A stretch of 64,000 bases of DNA from Leuctra nigra. Its lineage: Eukaryota > Arthropoda > Insecta > Plecoptera > Leuctridae. The notes beneath the pieces were generated by a model. That model was not told the origin of the DNA. It was given only the letters and a program-made list of their open reading frames with translations, and ran no database searches. The position numbers were made by a program, and so were the translations under genes. Shown piece by piece: positions 10,226-22,760 of this stretch. The stretch is taken from NCBI GenBank assembly GCA_934045905.1, contig OW203765.1:29607997-29671996 (forward strand). The letters run 5' to 3'. Each line of letters opens with the position of its first letter. Position 1 is the stretch's first letter.

Positions 10226-13200
10226 GTAAAACGTTAACATCACGTTTCCGTCTAATTATATTCAGATTTTACTTCCAATGACAACACATCTCATAATTAC
10301 AATAAAGACGGTTCATTCTGAGAACAACATAGAAGCTGATACATTAATAAAGACGTTGCAATTTTGTAGAATAAAGTATCTGTTTCTTACAATTTCTCAT
10401 CGCGTACATTTTAAAACGAGGTGATGAAACTCCCTCAAGTTTTCCGATCACGAATTTTATCACTGTATCGCGTACTTCTCCGTATACATTTTACGATCGG
10501 AAAATAAGTCACAAATCACGAGCTAAAATAAATGATCTTGGATAGAAATATATAAACCATCTCCCTCTAGTATGATTGAAAGCCAACTCTTTTTACACAA
10601 AGTATTACTTACTCGTGAAAAGAATACCGTTTTAATAAATCGACGAAAGTTTACAGTCACGATTAGCCTAGATTTCTTATACTCGTCTATAAAAAGTAGG
10701 TGGAGAAACCAAGAGGGCGTCACTTTATTGCTCAACCCAGTGTACCTACCTTATGTCACCAAAGTAGTGCATCAATCACTTGAATTCAGTAGCTCATGCA
10801 ATTCCATTCTATATCCTAACTTATTATCATTCCGAACAAGTAGCAAGTACAGAACCCCTATCTTTTATACCATGTGCTATTCTGACCTATTTTATCGGGA
10901 TATTACTTACAATGTGTAGCCCGTTGCATCGTTTGGTACCATGCTAGTGGAGGTTATAAATTTAGCAATTTCTGTTGACTAGACTTTGAAATGCACCCCA
11001 AGGAGTTATATTTACCTGCATCCCGTGTAGCAAATTGGTTTCTTGTAGCATTATTTTATACTTTGTTGATATTAAATTCAAGAAGATGATTTCTATTACG
11101 TGTCTTCATGATGCATATTTTTACTTTTGCAGAATGATAGGGGGGATGGATATATGAGATTATGTAAGTAATTAATATTAAAAGGGCTTAACTATGTGTG
11201 TTGTAAGTGTTATTAAACTTGTTATGAAATAAAGAATCTGAGAGATATGCAAACCACTACATAATAATGTGATCCAAAATTAATTCAACCTATTTTGAAA
11301 CTTCTAGCAGTCATCAAGAAATATTTATCTCAAATTTTGGTGAACCAAATTTGAATTTTGCATTCTACCTACAGTTAATTGCAAATATGATTATATAAAT
11401 CATAGCACATCATTAATCTACTATAAATTAAATGGCATTCACTTCTGACGGGGTTCTTTTTCAATAAGGCAGGACTTCCTTAAATAAACTTTAATATGAA
11501 AAAGTGTATGGCGATTATAGGTATTACAATTTAAAATGTAAATACTTTACATCACATTTACAACTGCATAATTGTTATTTTAAACATTCTTTTAACAAAA
11601 TAAATTACTTGAGAACAGGTTTGTTAAGAAAATATTATCAAACAATACCACCATAGTTTAAAAGTTTCAAAAAAAAATGCTCGAAGCAACACATACATCT
11701 GTTAGCTTCTAGTAAACTGTCTTTTGTCCGTTGCTGAAATGACAACCAACCAGCCATTTCACATTGTCATGCGAAAATAACGATGAAACCAAGTATATGA
11801 CAAAACTTGTGAAGGCTCCTCTGAACGTACACAGTTTGACAATATTCCTCCATCTCCACTTATCTTCTTTCTAAGAGACTTATCTCTATTATATCGTCAA
11901 CAAAGGAGATATCTTTCTCTCCTCCGCCTCTGGATCGTTGTTAGATCTTCTTAGATGCGAGATTACATGCTAATCAGGGTTGATGATGATGAAAGTCGGG
12001 ACATGGTGGACTTGTTGTAACAAGTTCGTGCTAGAGACAATCACCACGTGAGCTTGCATCGTTGAATATGTTGCACGAACCACACTGCCCTCATTGTGTT
12101 TAATTACTAATAGAAAATCACAAGAAATTATGAAGATATTATAAGATAAACGAAGGATTTTAATGTATGTCCTTTTGAATATTTTGTTTTACTTAGTTTA
12201 TTTACAGGACGTACTTGAAAATGAAGAAATTTAATTGTCATCAGTCCACTTCTACTTTTTCTCGGTTTGGAGCTTATAATAAATTTAAAGGAATTATCAA
12301 AATTCAACGACGCTTTGAAAATGGTTGTAGATTTTTTCTAATACCAAATCAAACTTATGAAACCAATCTTTCTTATAGATAATCCGTCAATAATAAATTT
12401 TTCACGAATACAAAGTTTACCTTTTCACCTCAACCTCTTAAGGAAGCACCTGGTGCCAAAACGTAATCTTAATCTCAAAACACACACAACGCCATCTGGT
12501 ATTCGGTTATAGAACTAAAACCAACCGCCATGTAAACTACATTCAAAAACGTTCCATATAGAACGTCGACGCACTAACACACACACACAGCCTTCTCTAT
12601 ACCAACACAACCTCGGATTAGCATAGACGACTCCGAAGTTCTATTCGCACGGAAACATATGTCTAAATACACGCGAATGACAGATGATTTGTCTGTGTAC
12701 ACTAGTGGAACTAATATGATTGCAATGTTTGTGGTAAAGGTGGGACTAAATACATAAAGTTGTGTATATAGTTGGGAACGTTTTGGATTCGTAACTTTAG
12801 ACGATGTCGGTAGATTACGTATGGAAACTACTTTTAAACAATATGTCTGAACATTTCAGTTAGAATTTAGTACTTATAATGAGATTATTGTTTGTTAATT
12901 TGTTTGGAAACGTTCTAATTTCGAGACCGCGTTCTGAAATAGGTGGGATTGGGACTTGATTTAAATATATTTAAAATAAATGCGTTTGACACTCTCAGTA
13001 ATGGAGTTTATGATATTCTGATGCAAGGTTTATAGTTGAATTTATGAACCGTGTTGGCATAGACATTTTGTAATGCACTGAACTAGAATATCTTCTTTGA
13101 CACGAGTAGGTTAGATAAAAACGTGCCATAAAGATGGAGAACATGTCACTTAAAGAGTAAGAATTCGTAAAATTCGTAGATGAACTTAAGTGACTGTATG

Positions 13201-13599
13201 TTTATATATTGCAAACCCCCGGTTTAAATGAGTCGGTATTCAAAGATTATTTGTTAAAAGCTTAAACAAATCACTAGGACAATAAAACTCGATCTCAATT
13301 TCTCGAAAAGTGTACTTTTATCTTCCCCTATTTTTCTCATTCCCTAATGCTTTCTATGAGCTTTAAAATTCTCTCGAATTTAAGAAAATATTGATATAAT
13401 TTCGTGGAATTAACAATTTAACTGGGACTTTCAATTAAAAGTTTGTAAATTTCATTATTAAATTGTGTCAAATGGACTTGTATTGTTTCTTCCTTCATCA
13501 AAATGAAATCCGAAGTCAAGGGTCAAAAGAAATCTAAATAACGCCGTAACAAAAAGACCCCAAGGAAAATTTCCACTCCATTCGATGATTCATACGAAA
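10226..13599. other. Long stretch without a recognised gene
   Basis: No known gene. The longest frame, 115 codons at 10572-10919 (+), begins at an in-context ATG but has no recognisable domain. GCCATCTGGT at 12491-12500 reads, on the other strand, as a CTCF-like ACCAGATGGC. Otherwise AT-rich DNA. Confidence 0.5.
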
Positions 13600-14030
13600 C
13601 TCATTCCAGACGACATCCCAGCTACAATTCCCATCTCGAACATAATATATTCCCAATCTCCGAACCCACGTCGTGGATTGAATCCTGCCATCCGGCTGGC
13701 GCCCCGACGCCGAGGTCACTCGATGGCGCCCAACGGTGGGGTCGCGAGGAGGTATTAGTCGGGCTTACGTCGTAATCTGGAAACGATTTGCGTCACCTCG
13801 CGCGCTCGTCGGGCCGGAAATCTATGTACCCCCGAAATGACCCCCCCCTCCCCCCGCCCGCGTACGACAGGTTGGGTGACCGGAGATTGGCCACTCTAGG
13901 ACAGGCTATTCGTAATGACAGGCCATTACATGGTGAGCTGCCATTAGGGAAGAGATTATCGATTCATAGAGTAATCGGTAATCGACGGAGAAATCACCTC
14001 TAATGATGGGACTATTTAATTTTGGAGTAC
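13600..14030. promoter_or_regulatory. CpG-rich islet, candidate cis-regulatory block
   Basis: A sharply GC- and CpG-richer block in AT-rich surroundings, with CGTCGGGCC, CGCGCGC, a C-tract at 13840-13857 and a downstream part rich in TAATCG/ATTA-type words (GTAATCGGTAATCG near 13975). Frames on both strands (13534-13719 minus, 13788-14003 plus) are open mainly because GC-rich DNA has few stops. No splice-bounded exon is evident. Could be an enhancer, an unannotated first exon or promoter, or a decayed repeat. Confidence 0.3.
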
Positions 14031-15532
14031 CTGAGATGGGGGTTTGCCACGCCCGAGTTTATTGCTATATCAAATAAAATCAGAGGGATTTGGAAGATAA
14101 TTAGTATTTACTAAGGACCAATATTTTCCATTACAGTAACACCATGTAGTATTGTTTGTACTAAAGAGTAGGTACCTAATTCTCAATGCAGACATACCTT
14201 AATAAAGGGGTTGAAAAGAAGGTCTAGTAGATAAAATTCAGTCATCATCGTAAATAAATTACCCTTCCTGATAAAAGGAACACATATTATTGTATATTGG
14301 AAGATCCATTAATAATATGACACTATTGTTGCTTACCTTTAATATGTTTCCATTCCTTTTCTACAGAGTTCATGAATTTTAAGAGGCTTAACATCCATAA
14401 TGTAATTCTAACGGTACGTATTATTTTCATTCAATTCAAAGGCTTCTCAATGGAATGTTTTTTATGGAACGCGGCACATATTTTATATAACCTCTAGAAT
14501 ATTGTTAAGTTCGATTCCATTTAAATGGGTACAACAATGCTGGATGTGATTTAAAACGAAACCTTTCTTCAGTGGGCGAAAACATATTTTAGTAACTTCT
14601 TTTAAAAATGAATTAATATTTATTAAATATTATTGAGGCATACATTATACAAATGATATGAATTATAAATCCAATTGTATTTTGATTTTTTAATGCTAAG
14701 AATCGGCAGATAAATATCGTCAAACCGGAAAATGGAATGTGCGTTTCGCTCGCATAAAATAATTGAAATTTCGTTACATTCCATCTTGCTCATATCGAAC
14801 AGATAAAAAATTATTGCTCTTATCAATACGAAGATAGTGAAGTGGAGTGAACTTGTTCAAATAAACACTTCTCTTTAAAGCTGCTGGAAAAAGTCGTACC
14901 GCCACTTCGAAAAGTTCATTGAGTGGTTGATTGCTATTAGCAAAAAGCTCGCGGCGGCGCTTAAGTAAATATTTCCGAGTTGCACAGAAATGTATCTTGG
15001 CGATGGGAGCCTCTGTCAATATTTATTTCTTTGAAGTTGAGTGGGCATTTGTAGAAACATCCGACGAGGGGGGATTCAAGGGAATGAATGAAGTTAATAC
15101 GTAGACGTGTGTGTCTTTTTATACTGCCAGGTATTCAACAAGCGATTTAAAATACATACACCCTAGTTAAACAAATTGACCACGTCTGAAGAAATCAAGC
15201 TGGGACAATCATAAAGGTTGGGTTGACAATTCTGTTAATTCGCTTCACCTGAGGAAAACAAGGGAGAAAACTCTAACAGGAAGGTCGCTGGGGGAATCAA
15301 ATACCTCCAGAGTGCATTAACACTGAGGCAATTTGCTCTGTTTTTGTTTTATTACTGACGGGAAATAAAGTGTATTTCGCATGAATTAATAATTAAATGG
15401 TATTAACGAGCGCGTTTGTTAACTGTTACAGCACTTTCTCTCTGTTTCATTGTGTGTGTGTGTGCTTTTATTTTTATAACTGGGAGTCAGAGTATTTTAC
15501 AATAAATAATATTTAATATGAGTCATTCCTTT
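14031..15532. other. Stretch without a gene
   Basis: No gene recognised. A short TG microsatellite lies near 15451-15464. Frames at 14623-15019 (-) lack any family signal. Confidence 0.5.
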
Positions 15533-15692
15533 AGTGAACCACACATTTTAATTGTATTTATTTCTACAACAAATTATTGTTTACATTTTGTTTACATAAT
15601 CAGAAATAAATACAATTAAAATTTATTTATTTATGATTATGTAAACAAATATGTCGAAATATGACAATTAAAATGGTGTAATGTTGGTTCAT
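15533..15692. mobile_element. Palindromic MITE
   Basis: About 160 bases that form one long imperfect hairpin. GTGAACCACACATTTTAATT on the left is mirrored by AATTAAAATGGTGTAATGTT then GGTTCAT on the right. GTTTACAT and ATGTAAAC occur as inner pairs, and ATTTATTTC recurs. AT-rich and non-coding. The target duplication cannot be fixed by eye. Confidence 0.65.
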
Positions 15693-15900
15693 CGAAACAC
15701 AGCTTTATCAAATATGAGTTGGCAAAAATCACGCTATCCCTTCTCATTTCTTAGAAAACCATGTAAACCAGTTGCTAGTCCAATACTAATATCAGGAAGC
15801 ATAAGTTTTCACATTAAATAACATTTTCCAAGTATTTCAGCAAGTACATTTTTTTTTAAAAAAATCTGAATCTCTGTGACTCAAATGAAACCACAAGGTA

Positions 15901-16250
15901 TTAGAAGTAAACTCCTCGGAAGAAGGATGTGAATTGGTCCAGGAGTTGGAGAACCAAGAAACGCAGATTAATCCCCGGCATTATGACCCCCCCCCCTCCC
16001 CTCCCACGTGACACCGTGTCACGTGACGTATCCGTCTTCGTTACTCGCAACAGTGTCACAGCCCCTCCCCCTCTGACGTCAGAGCTCTGACGTGTCATTT
16101 GACGTATTCGCACACGCGGCTGACACGCCATCGGTGAAGTATTGAAATAATTAAGACGTTCGGGGTGGAAATGTGACCGAGCATTATCGAAATGAAATAT
16201 TTTCAATGGTTTTTTTATGATAGATTTCGCTTTCGGTTCATTTTGACAGC
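15901..16250. promoter_or_regulatory. GC-rich islet with CACGTG and TGACGTCA palindromes
   Basis: After a C-tract (about 15987-15996) come a perfect inverted repeat CACGTGACAC-C-GTGTCACGTG (16005-16025) and a 14-bp palindrome CTCTGACGTCAGAG (16071-16084) with a TGACGTCA core. TGACGTGTCA and TTGACGTA words follow. CACGTG is the site of basic helix-loop-helix-zipper factors (Mitf/TFEB, USF, Myc types) and TGACGTCA of CREB/ATF types. A 101-codon minus-strand frame spanning the block is probably a by-product of GC richness. Regulatory function is inferred. Confidence 0.4.
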
Positions 16251-19200
16251 GGCACGAAATTTGTTTTGACGTTTCGTGACACTTTCGTAATGTTGCATAA
16301 TTTTTTGTTTAGGCTTTTAGTGAGATCGAAGTTTTGAATCCCAGTTTATTTTTTATTAACTTTATGTTAAAAGTCTCTCATTCAGCTTTGAAGTGGATTT
16401 AGCGTTTTGTATAAGCATTGAAGTGGCTTGTTTATTTGGACACTAAAAGCATTTCCTTTTGATCCGTCTAATATGAAAGAAAAGTGGAATTATAATTCGA
16501 TGCCCTTTTCATTATTTTTTAAAATTCCAAGCTTATGTTTACTAATACAAACAAATACACATCCCATTCAAAGTAAAGTAAAGTGCAAAATTAAAGAACA
16601 ATTATTTGGTAGATGTGACCTGGATAGAGAAGTAAAAGAAATTGAAAAAAAAGAGAAACAGGGCCCTCTAGGTAGTAAATGTCATAACGTATTGTTGGCA
16701 AACTTGGAATAAATGGTGTCCCAAATTCAAAATTCAAATTTAAAATATTTTTCTACAATGTAAGATTTTCTATTGGTGAGATCCATTTGGCCCAAATTTC
16801 CAAAGATACTTGGTGTAAAAGTGTGGTTGTAGCTCCAGTCATTTTATATTACAGTTCATCATTTTAACGGTACGCTCTGTACGACTTGGCTGGCGTGGAG
16901 CGACCGCGCCACTAGATTATGTCGTGTCTGAATGGAAAGTCAAACTCTATGATTAAAATATCTGGAACTGGTTGACCATTTGGTTTCTAATGAGTCCAAA
17001 ATACAGTGAATTCAACGCAGATAGGGAAATTGCATGTCTACATTTTTATCCCGGCTGAATTATTATAAATAATTCTCTGTTTTGAATTCACCTCTTTTGA
17101 CATCTATTTGGCTTTTCACTCTATAAAAGACACATCACTGGGTTGCCAAAGTGACCAATGAGTGATGGTGCATTGCCATGCCAAACAGAAATTAGCGATT
17201 TGTAAAGGTAAATCATAAGCTATTAACAAAATACTTGGACGTCCGCCTTTTTACTTAATTATTAGCTACTCTAAATGGGCAATTATCGATACAGAAATAT
17301 ACGAAATAAAATGTCACCCACTTTTTGCTTTGGAAATAACAAATTACATGCTTTTGAATGAGGTTATCCTACAAAAAAATCGTGAATATAGTTCATGAAT
17401 TATTTTTGGTTCAGGATTTGAAAAACCAAACAGAATTTTATGATTCAAGTCTCAGATAATTATATTGATATTGCAGTTTACCATGATTCAACGGACACGA
17501 GACAGATGGAAGGAAAATATATATTTTTTTAAAAATATAATTGGTTCATTGTGGTGTAGCTGTTGAAAACAAAACAACGAAAATAATTGTGATACAAAGG
17601 AATACTAATCTTCATCTCTAATTATTTAAAAATTAAATCAAATTATTGTTTGATCAGCTTAAAATTAATTTACTAGACTTTTCTTTCGGTTTAATGGCCC
17701 AATTCCCTCTAATTGTATACGATTCCTGTTTGCTAAACATGGTGAACCTATACAATATCTCCAGATTTTTATCAATACATCCTATTTACTTCCATTTCGT
17801 TCAAATTGATGTTTCGTTTGACTCCAAAGTACTAACTGAATTCCAGAGCGTTCCATTATAAATGCTCCTAATTCAAAACTACTGATCTGTACATTCAAGA
17901 TTTCCTCGTTCATTTTACCTCGCTCTAAAACTCATAACTATATTTCCGTTTCACCTACTTCAAAATAAATTTATGTTCTTTATGATGGATTCACGTGAGG
18001 TAAAATGTCGACTTCGTGATACGCGTGCAAAGTTGAACTTGTTGGAGCACATAACGATATATTGATAAAAGTCAAATAAAGTGGAATGATTCGACTACAG
18101 GTAATTCGTCAAATATGAAAAAAGGTATTCGAAAAAAACTTTCGACTGTATATAATAATAAAATGGCAAACAGAAATGTTCAAGTTTGATATTGAATTGA
18201 GAAGTCTGTCAACTTTTGATACATCTAACATAAGTAATCATTATATTTGATTTGCTTTTCTTTGTGAGATATTTTCCTCAAGGATACTGTTGTATATAAA
18301 GTGACATCATGAAACTGTTATACACGAAGACATTCTTACTTCTCAAAATTATTTATCTTTTAAAATTAGAACAAGATCGAAGGCTGTGAAAGGGCTATTC
18401 AACAAACTGACTGAAGAAATTCAGTAATTAATTTGAGAATATTTTTTTTGTACTGTTTGAAAGTAATAATAGTAAAAGAGAGAATACATTACAGACGCTT
18501 TTACAATGTATATATTGAGCAATATTTTACAATTCTAAGCAATGTGCACATTGTTAACAAAACTGCAATAAATACAATGCAATGCAAAGGAAATGTAAAA
18601 CATGATACTACTTGAATACTTGCCAACTACAAGTTGACAAGATGTTCTTAATAATATGTAGTAATGTATTTACTTTATTATTCCCCAAAAAGTTAGGGGA
18701 GCTCACGCTTAACCTACATTTTAATTTTTTAAATGTTAAGACACTTAACGAAACTTTTTGAAACAAGTACAAAATATGACCCAACTCAAACTTAAAAATT
18801 ATTTTTCATTTATTATCTGTGATATTATTGCCACGAAAGATAATTTTATCCATTTGTATTACAGCTTTTACAATATGTGAAATTAATACGTCAGTTATAA
18901 ACGCCGAGTGAGTTTTACACATAAATTATCAATTATTATCCCACATTAACTAGGAGCTGGACATTGGAAATAAATGCACATACGAGACTCGACAACAAAG
19001 GCAAATCCATACGTTATCTTTATTTCTTGCTACAGTAATAATATAAATAATAACAAAACAAGTCAGCTGTTATTCGAAATCACGATGTCACACCTGAGCT
19101 TAAAAGTTTCCCCTCCCATGCAATCCAAATCAAACCCCCCCATTTCAAAACAAACACATCCGGATTATTTTCCTGTTTGTCAAAGATTTGTGCCCAAACC

Positions 19201-20077
19201 CCCTCACCTCATGTATTCCCAATGAACCTCCATTCCCCGAGATTTTCCTCAATCCAAATAATACATCTGGTCCCCACACACAAACAAATCCCACCACTCT
19301 GTAAAAATATCGTCCCGTATTTCCCATGGTTGTTGCGAGCAAGCATCATTTGAATTTCGAATCACACGGAAAAAGAACGGAGTTGAATCTCTCTCCTCTA
19401 TCAGCGAGTCTGATGAGTGAAATTATTCATAGCAGCGTAAAGTGCATTCCCAGCTCGATCCCTGGGGCGACGATTCCTGGCTTTAAGACCGCGAAATCGA
19501 CGGATTTTATTCAAATCCGCGCTCTCCCGGTTGAGCTGAACATCTCTGAGAATTCTCGTACCAAACACCTGATCTTGAGTGTGTAACAGTTCTGTTCCAT
19601 ATTGTCTTTTTGTAGCAGTCTTTCGCTTGATTCGGGATTTCATGTTTATACACGACTCGTCAGCTATAGATTGAGAGCGTCTCCTTTTTCGCTCTTTTGG
19701 CTCGATAGTTTTTTTTGTTTCCTGTCCTGCCGCTAGGCCTAACCGTTTCTCCGATCGAGCGGAAATTTTACACACATGTTAAGATCACTTTGATGGTGCA
19801 GACTGAAATTTGACTTGAATCTTTTGGTTTGTTGAAAATTTAAAAAGGATCAGTTTGATGGATTTTCTAAAAAAAATTGATAAGTAATTGGGACCAAAAT
19901 GATACGAGTTTTTGACAATTTTCAGATACATCTATCAAAAATTAAGTTATTCAAATTTAGCGGGCATTTTACATTTTTGCTTTAAAATATTTGTAAAATT
20001 TCTTCAACGAAATTTTAACAAATTATCACTGCACCTTTGACGCATTTGATTAAATTCTATAAAGCCATTTAATGGCC
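16251..20077. other. Long stretch without a recognised gene
   Basis: Mostly AT-rich with nothing recognisable. 19320-19775 is GC-richer and open on both strands: 86 codons (+) at 19326-19586, and 124 codons (-) at 19401-19775, Lys/Arg-rich without a known domain. Neither is supported as a gene, though this patch is the best place in the region to look for a hidden exon. Confidence 0.45.
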
Positions 20078-20146
20078 TGTAGAGCAGCAAATGATTCGCG
20101 TGCATTACGAATGCTCACTTATCAACGCGTTACACAGAGCGTTTAC
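20078..20146 (-). repeat. Dispersed repeat, GCGTTGATAAGCGAG family
   Basis: Minus-strand copy. CTTATCAACGCGTTACACAG followed by AGCGTTTACG matches the copies at 5041, 46160 and 56604. Upstream GCATTACGAATGC and the GAGCAGCAA block are shared too. Confidence 0.6.
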
Positions 20147-21540
20147 GTATCGTAGTATGATGAATAACTGCCAAAATATTGCAATGAGTGTTGAAGAAAA
20201 ATGTTTGTGTAACAATAAAGACAACACAACTGATGAAATGAGCGATAAAAGGCGAGTTAAATACGAGATATAAGTTTCTGGAATTGTACAAATATAAATC
20301 CTACTTCCGCCACCATTTGTATTATTCATTATGCGACCTTCCACCAAACACTGTAAGTTCTCATTACACAAATAATATATTGATGCACTTGTTATCTACT
20401 CTTGTTATAAAAATGATGGTTACGATCTTCCAAAACAGAACTAAATACTATCGCTTTTGGCCACATTCCGATCTTCATGCACACGGCTGAAAACTTATCA
20501 CATCTTTCAAGTAATGCGAATTTCGATCTAGTTTTAAAAACTTAATTATTTTTCAAACTTTGGCTCAAACAATTGAGAATTTCTGAAAGGAATTCATTTA
20601 CATGCGTTTTGTTTACTGCAGAATCGGGAAATTTCAGTCGTTTCTACATTGGAGAAATACTAATTGCGAAACATGATTTCTAAAATGATGATAAATTAAA
20701 ACATGGAAGATTGTGACAAACAGCAAGAAAGCAGAACCTTAGTTCAAAAACAATTCAGCATATTTCAATCTTACCGACTGCAAATTCTCGTTCCTGAATT
20801 TGTTTTTCTCGTTTGAAGGTTTGTTTCGCTGAGAAAGCAATCAGCGCAATACTTGCGCACCATTAGGCGACATAAAACTACGCCCTAGAACTATCAAACG
20901 CGAACATAATGTCTGTCAAGCCAAGAAGAATGGATAAAACTATAATTGTTTCTGTAGACGGTCTTAGAAACTAGCAGATTTAAAATAAAAGCCGTCAAAA
21001 AGTGAATATACAAAATATATATTCATTTTGTGAGATACACTTTTGGAATTAAAAAAAATACTCTCATTCATAAGGTTAACTTTAAAATACCAGAGAATGA
21101 GTGTATCAATAATGTCTTTATTTATCAGTAGCAATTTTAGTCATCTGGCCATAAGCGCAACCAGACACTTTTATTGAACAAATTAGATGCACCAATTATT
21201 TCGTTATAAAGCTATCTAGACAATGAGTTCATAAAATATGTCGGTGTTCGAAAACCAATTAGCATTGTAAGCATTTTTACATAAAAGTAATACCACTTTT
21301 GTAACTTATAACGGCGCTACAAAATCATCAAAAGTTTAGAGTTAGAAAACAAAACTGTATAATAAAAAATTTGTGTAAAACAAACTATTTGTACAGCTTC
21401 ATTTTCATTCCTTACAGTGTAATAAAACAAAATGGAAACAATTTATAGCGCACGACTCACCTCTTTTAAATCATTGTAAATCCTTTACAATCATTTTCCC
21501 ATATTTTAAAGACACATTCATTTGCAAGCATCTTCGTAGA
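20147..21540. other. Stretch without a gene
   Basis: Nothing recognisable; AT-rich. Confidence 0.5.
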
Positions 21541-21780
21541 TTTATGTCTAACACCTCCATTTGCTCGTCGCCGGTGTTGCCGCTTGACACACACTTTGGC
21601 GCGATAATTTGAAATAGGTTCGTTCTATTCGTCTTGCGTACAAATCATGCGCTAAGCTCGAGGACACGTTTAACATATTCCACCGGCCCGGGACAAAGTC
21701 ACGCGGGGGGGGGGGGGGGGGGGGGGGGGGAGGACGTGTTACACTGTAAATAGTCGAGCTACACGAATTAAATGCGAGGC
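21541..21780. promoter_or_regulatory. GC-rich islet around a G26 tract
   Basis: Contains an E2F-type TTTGGCGCG (21595-21603), CCGGCCCGGG and a run of 26 G at 21705-21730. AGGACACGTTT before the run and AGGACGTGTT after it are similar words. No gene start is visible. Candidate regulatory islet only; the G-run could also form a quadruplex. Confidence 0.25.
21705..21730. repeat. G26 homopolymer tract
   Basis: Twenty-six consecutive G, the longest homopolymer G/C run in the window. Length is probably unreliable in any assembly. Confidence 0.95.
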
Positions 21781-22635
21781 TGGAGCTGATTTGCTGATAT
21801 ATTTTGTTCTATTGTAACAAATTATTCGGTAATTATGTTTTTATGCTATGTGTTTTTTTATTTTTTAACAACTGACGTCAATTGTCTTCTGTATTGTCAT
21901 TCTTACTGCATAACTACATTTGTTAATAAGCTGAAGAGGGCACCTATGTAGCCCTACACTAGCCATCCTGAGTAGCATTCAGTAAATTGGAAATATGAAG
22001 AACAATTTAGGCATGTTTCATAAGAAAATTACGAATGGAAGATGCTATACTAACGAAATACAAACATTACTCAACATTTAATTTATGAAATTCTATAACC
22101 CGATGCGTAATGTTGAGGTAAATCCTTTAGCACAGGACTGCCAACATTGCCATAATAGTTGATAATAAATTAGTTGTCTTCCATTTGAAATCCACTCGAT
22201 GTAATACGTACTTCAAAGATTTCCACTTATCTGCGAGATAACACAAATTTTCACCGTGATATTTTTTCTCTGCAAAACAGCGTGTGATTTATGTTATTTT
22301 TTAAAGAGACGGATTCTCATCTTGGAGCTAAGGGTTTACGGTAACAGCCTCTCTCCAACCCCAATTTAAAAATATATATTCTCTTGACGTAAACACACTT
22401 AACGTAAATTGTCTTGGCATTGTAACTCTGCATTGCCTCAACTTTGTAATACAATGGTTTGATGATGTAAACAAATTGTTAAATAATGACACTTCAAAAT
22501 CAGGTACAAAGCACAATTTTCTTAAATTTTGATCCATTATGTGAATATGACGTAAATAAATGTGCTATCATTTTATTTGTGGCGAAAAATAAATGAAGGC
22601 AAAGAAAATTACGTATTTTTAAAAGAATATAACAG
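21781..22635. other. Stretch without a gene
   Basis: No gene recognised. Contains a TGACGTCA at 21873-21880. A 69-codon minus-strand frame at 22328-22537 shows no domain. Confidence 0.5.
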
Positions 22636-22760
22636 GACCCCTATTATTTAAATTTAAAATTCCCGTTTCGTCTGGAATCCGATTCTGTGCCATGTTAATC
22701 CATATGGCCACGAATCGGATTCCAGCAGAATCGGGAATTTTGAGTTATGGAATAAAGCCC
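22636..22760. mobile_element. Palindromic MITE (family C)
   Basis: Inner arms AAAATTCCCG and CTGGAATCCGATTC are mirrored by GAATCGGATTCCAG and CGGGAATTTT, around ATGTTAATCCATATGGCCA. The same core occurs in the element at 45706-45832. Outer ends (GGACCCC, and GGGC read inward) have decayed and no target duplication is visible. Confidence 0.7.

Noticed and set aside
9972..10229. Short frames with HHHLPIIIIII-type peptides at every SINE copy
   Set aside because: The peptide is a translation of the CATCATCATAATCATTCATC segment of the SINE. Such predictions recur wherever the SINE lies.
10572..10919. 115-codon plus-strand frame
   Set aside because: No known domain, no codon or splice context supporting it, and an antisense frame overlaps it; length is possible by chance in 64 kb.
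19401..19775. 124-codon minus-strand Lys/Arg-rich frame
   Set aside because: Longest non-repeat frame, but lacks a recognisable domain and is overlapped by a plus-strand frame in the same GC-richer patch. Left as the best spot to test for an exon with RNA data.
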